Positions 62,101-64,000 of a DNA stretch of 64,000 nucleotides are shown piece after piece (positions within the stretch are counted from its first letter, which is position 1; each line of letters starts with the position of its first letter). The stretch comes from Bacillus_BE sp042263505 (GTDB lineage Bacteria > Bacillota > Bacilli > Bacillales > Cytobacillaceae): assembly GCF_042263505.1 (NCBI RefSeq), contig NZ_JBHKFI010000010.1:97913-161912 (forward strand), written 5' to 3'. A program made the position numbers and the translations under genes. The notes under the pieces are model-generated. The model did no database searches and was not told the DNA's origin. It saw only the letters and a list, made by a program, of their open reading frames with translations.

Positions 62101-62286
62101 CATTATTAAATTACCTTTTTGAAATTCAACAACAAACTTTGATTAAATAGAAATCGATAAAGTATCCCACTTTCCTTTAAGTACGTTATTCTATTATGAA
62201 GTTACTGTTGAACAAAAGAAAAAGTTTGCATTTCAACTTTTTTTGTTTGATGATATTAGGAATGATCGAACTTACTTTTATATAAA

Positions 62287-62311
62287 AAAGCCAACAGAAT
62301 CTGTTGACTTT
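62287..62311 (-). terminator. Terminator of the isochorismatase-like gene
   Basis: AAAGTCAACAG pairs with CTGTTGGCTTT on the minus strand; TTT follows. Confidence 0.75.
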
Positions 62312-62373
62312 GTAATTGCTGAATGCTCATTTAAAGGGTCAGTTCCAACTTAAAAGAAACCAACATTCATGAT

Positions 62374-62943
62374 TTAAGTTAAGGTGTCAATCCAGTCTTG
62401 AACATTCAATACATCCGCTTGACGAGGAAATACCTTCTCGATTAGAACTCGGTGAACCTCTGGATCTGCATCGAGGCAAGCGTCAGCTAGTACTTTTATC
62501 TTAAAATCTTTGTCTGCTGCCTCACGTAAAGTCGACAAAACGACCCCACTCGTAGCAATCCCGCTAAGAACAAGCGTATCAATTTGTTGTGAACGAAGGG
62601 TCACTTCAAGATTACTTCCAGCGAATGCACTAACTCGATACTTGGTTATAACTGGCTCATTTGGTATTGGTTGAAGAGATTCGTGAATTTGTGTGGATGA
62701 ATCAGACAAGGTCATTCCACCATTTTTAGAGATTGTTGAGAATATTTTATTTTGTGGGCTGACCTCCGGATATCCTTCGCTAAACCCTACTCGAACAAAA
62801 ATAACTGGTATATGGTTTTCACGTGCAGCTTCAACAGCTTTTTGAAACGGGTGAAGAACTTCCGTGTTTTCTAAGTAACGGGATACAATCCCATTTTGAA
62901 GATCCATTATTAATAGAGCTGATTTCTTATTTTGATTTTGCAT
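62374..62943 (-). CDS. Isochorismatase-family hydrolase without the usual catalytic Cys
   Basis: A 189-residue isochorismatase-fold protein. ALLIMDLQNGIVS carries the catalytic Asp (residue 14), and VITKYRVSAFAGSNLE holds the Lys. At the position where cysteine hydrolases have TxxCV, this protein reads ATSGVVLSTLREAAD, so the nucleophile Cys is missing; true isochorismatases also lack it. It shares a promoter region with the divergent TetR gene, which carries twin operators, so it is probably induced by a TetR ligand. Confidence 0.83.
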   Translation of the reverse strand: MQNQNKKSALLIMDLQNGIVSRYLENTEVLHPFQKAVEAARENHIPVIFVRVGFSEGYPEVSPQNKIFSTISKNGGMTLSDSSTQIHESLQPIPNEPVITKYRVSAFAGSNLEVTLRSQQIDTLVLSGIATSGVVLSTLREAADKDFKIKVLADACLDADPEVHRVLIEKVFPRQADVLNVQDWIDTLT

Positions 62944-62980
62944 ACGTTGTAAAAACCTCCTTTAAGGATTAAAATCAATT

Positions 62981-63027
62981 GGAGACCTCTCCGTTTTATA
63001 TTAAATGGAGACCTCTCCGTTTGTCAA
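62981..63027. promoter_or_regulatory. Twin TetR operators and isochorismatase promoter
   Basis: GGAGACCTCTCC occurs twice, at 62981-62992 and 63007-63018, 26 bases apart, each inside a longer imperfect palindrome. On the minus strand TTGACA (63027-63022) and TAATAT (63003-62998) are 18 bases apart, so one operator sits between the boxes and the other near the transcription start. Confidence 0.75.
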
Positions 63028-63061
63028 GATGGATATGCATTGAATTATAGGATGTGATTTC

Positions 63062-63673
63062 ATGATAAATGATGAAAATAAAACCCGTTCACGGACTGAG
63101 CGACGTGATGCTGCAAAGAATCGTCAGCTTATATTAGATACAGCCCATAGACTATTTGAGCAATATGGCGTTGAACATGTAAGCATGAATCAAATTGCCA
63201 CAGCAGCACAAATAGGTCCGGGAACACTCTATCGCCGTTATCGAAACAAAGGTGAATTATGTCTAGATTTAATTAAAGACGGTATTGATCTATTTTTCGA
63301 GGATATCGAAATGTACTTGGAGGAGAATGATGCAGTTCCGCCTAATCAAAAACTGAAAGAAATACTATGCATTTTTATTCGATTCAGAGAAAAGAAAGCA
63401 CAACTGCTTACAGGAGTCGAGGAAAACAAGTCAACGAATCCCCTTAAGTCGCAAACTCAAAGCCCTTTATATGTGGAATTACATCAAATATTGGTCGAAC
63501 TATTTGATGAAATGGCCACAAATGAAGAGACCCATTCACTCAGTATCTTTAAAGCAGATATGGTGTTAATGGCTTTAAGAAGTGATTCATATTTTTTCCA
63601 GAAGAATGTACGTAGTTACTCTCCTGAAGAAATATTGGAACGACTTTGTTCAACATTTATTTCCAATCATTAA
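63062..63673 (+). CDS. TetR-family regulator
   Basis: A 203-residue repressor with the N-terminal helix-turn-helix VSMNQIATAAQIGPGTLYRR near residues 40-59. The basic N-terminus (RSRTERRDAAKNRQ) is typical of the group. It is divergent from the isochorismatase-like gene and most likely binds the two GGAGACCTCTCC sites between them. Confidence 0.9.
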   Translation: MINDENKTRSRTERRDAAKNRQLILDTAHRLFEQYGVEHVSMNQIATAAQIGPGTLYRRYRNKGELCLDLIKDGIDLFFEDIEMYLEENDAVPPNQKLKEILCIFIRFREKKAQLLTGVEENKSTNPLKSQTQSPLYVELHQILVELFDEMATNEETHSLSIFKADMVLMALRSDSYFFQKNVRSYSPEEILERLCSTFISNH

Positions 63674-63878
63674 AACTTTCTCTGAAAAAGCCTAATATTG
63701 TAAAATACAAGCGACGTCATTAATAGAAAACTTGCTTCTATTAACAATTAATCCAATGAATCTCATAAAAGTGTAGCCTTGCGAATACAAATGAAAAAGG
63801 GTAGCAAATAAATGTTTAGAAAGTAGCCAATTAGGTTTTTATAGAAAAAAAGCAGAAGATTTTATTCGCTATCTGAAG

Positions 63879-64000
63879 TGACCCCTAAAAGTTAGACACG
63901 GTTATTTCATTAGGCTGCTTGCTCAAAATGAGTTCGGTATTGCACCGGGCTCATTTTTAATTTTGCCTTCATCCGTTTCGTATTATAATATTCCATATAT
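63879..64000 (-). mobile_element. End of an IS3-family insertion sequence
   Basis: The terminal repeat begins TGACCCCTAAAAGTTAGACA at 63879. The transposase frame enters from the right, reading YMEYYNTKRMKAKLKMSPVQ and ending at 63910, which is the typical IS3 OrfB C-terminus. The rest of the element lies outside the window. Confidence 0.8.
63910..64000 (-). CDS. IS3-family transposase OrfB, C-terminal part
   Basis: The last 29 residues of a DDE transposase, cut by the window edge: YYNTKRMKAKLKMSPVQYR is followed by THFEQAA and a stop. The Tyr-Tyr-Asn and SPVQYR patterns are diagnostic for the family. The catalytic part is not visible, so intactness is unknown. Confidence 0.75.
   Translation of the reverse strand, partial: YMEYYNTKRMKAKLKMSPVQYRTHFEQAA

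Overview
This window looks like the chromosome of a low-GC, spore-forming Bacillaceae. Most genes read like Bacillus proteins: YkrA, YoaI, the bacillithiol transferase YfiT/BstA, a GerPF-like spore germination protein, LytST, PnbA, and a YozG plus DUF2975 pair. Ribosome binding sites are strong AGGAGG types, and GTG and TTG starts are frequent. No rRNA, tRNA or CRISPR array was recognised. The genus cannot be fixed from the sequence alone.

Layout. 1-9.9 kb: housekeeping and stress genes (broken Cdd1-like gene, DinB-like proteins, glycerophosphodiesterase, CDF metal exporter, two HAD phosphatases), a strongly folded bcr-like repeat, then a quinone and electrophile block (WrbA, nitroreductase, MhqR-like MarR) with matching operators. 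9.9-13.3 kb: a self-contained module of CarD-like protein, second GyrB and MarR, whose three promoters each carry a GTTGAC-type operator overlapping the -35 box. 13.4-35 kb: small membrane proteins, Nudix, lipoprotein, HpaB/YoaI, a pyruvate-type LytST two-component system beside an OFA transporter, BstA, efflux, cytochrome c, a GIY-YIG protein and a large PLD-helicase-DUF3427 protein that may be a defence gene. 36.6-38.8 kb: an IS200/IS605-type element with an intact but unusual TnpB and a decayed TnpA. 39-49 kb: PnbA esterase, a GntR-ABC operon, PadR plus DUF1129, TetR and a PanE-like protein, with several gene remnants.

49.9-55.9 kb holds the most striking locus: a complete thiazole/oxazole-modified (TOMM) bacteriocin operon of the heterocycloanthracin/sonorensin type. 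The order on the minus strand is precursor peptide (Gly-rich spacer, then Cys-X-X repeats), RRE/ThiF-like maturation protein, YcaO cyclodehydratase with a terminal PxPxP, and SagB-type dehydrogenase. The last three are packed with overlaps or gaps of a few bases. A hairpin separates the precursor from the enzymes. The locus is visibly richer in G+C than its surroundings and no exporter is encoded next to it. 56-64 kb returns to small accessory genes and ends in a truncated IS3-family element.

The three strongest leads are the TOMM operon, the MarR/GyrB/CarD regulon, and the LytST-OFA unit with a 21-bp direct repeat in front of the transporter. Family assignments come from recognising motifs by eye. 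No database search was possible.
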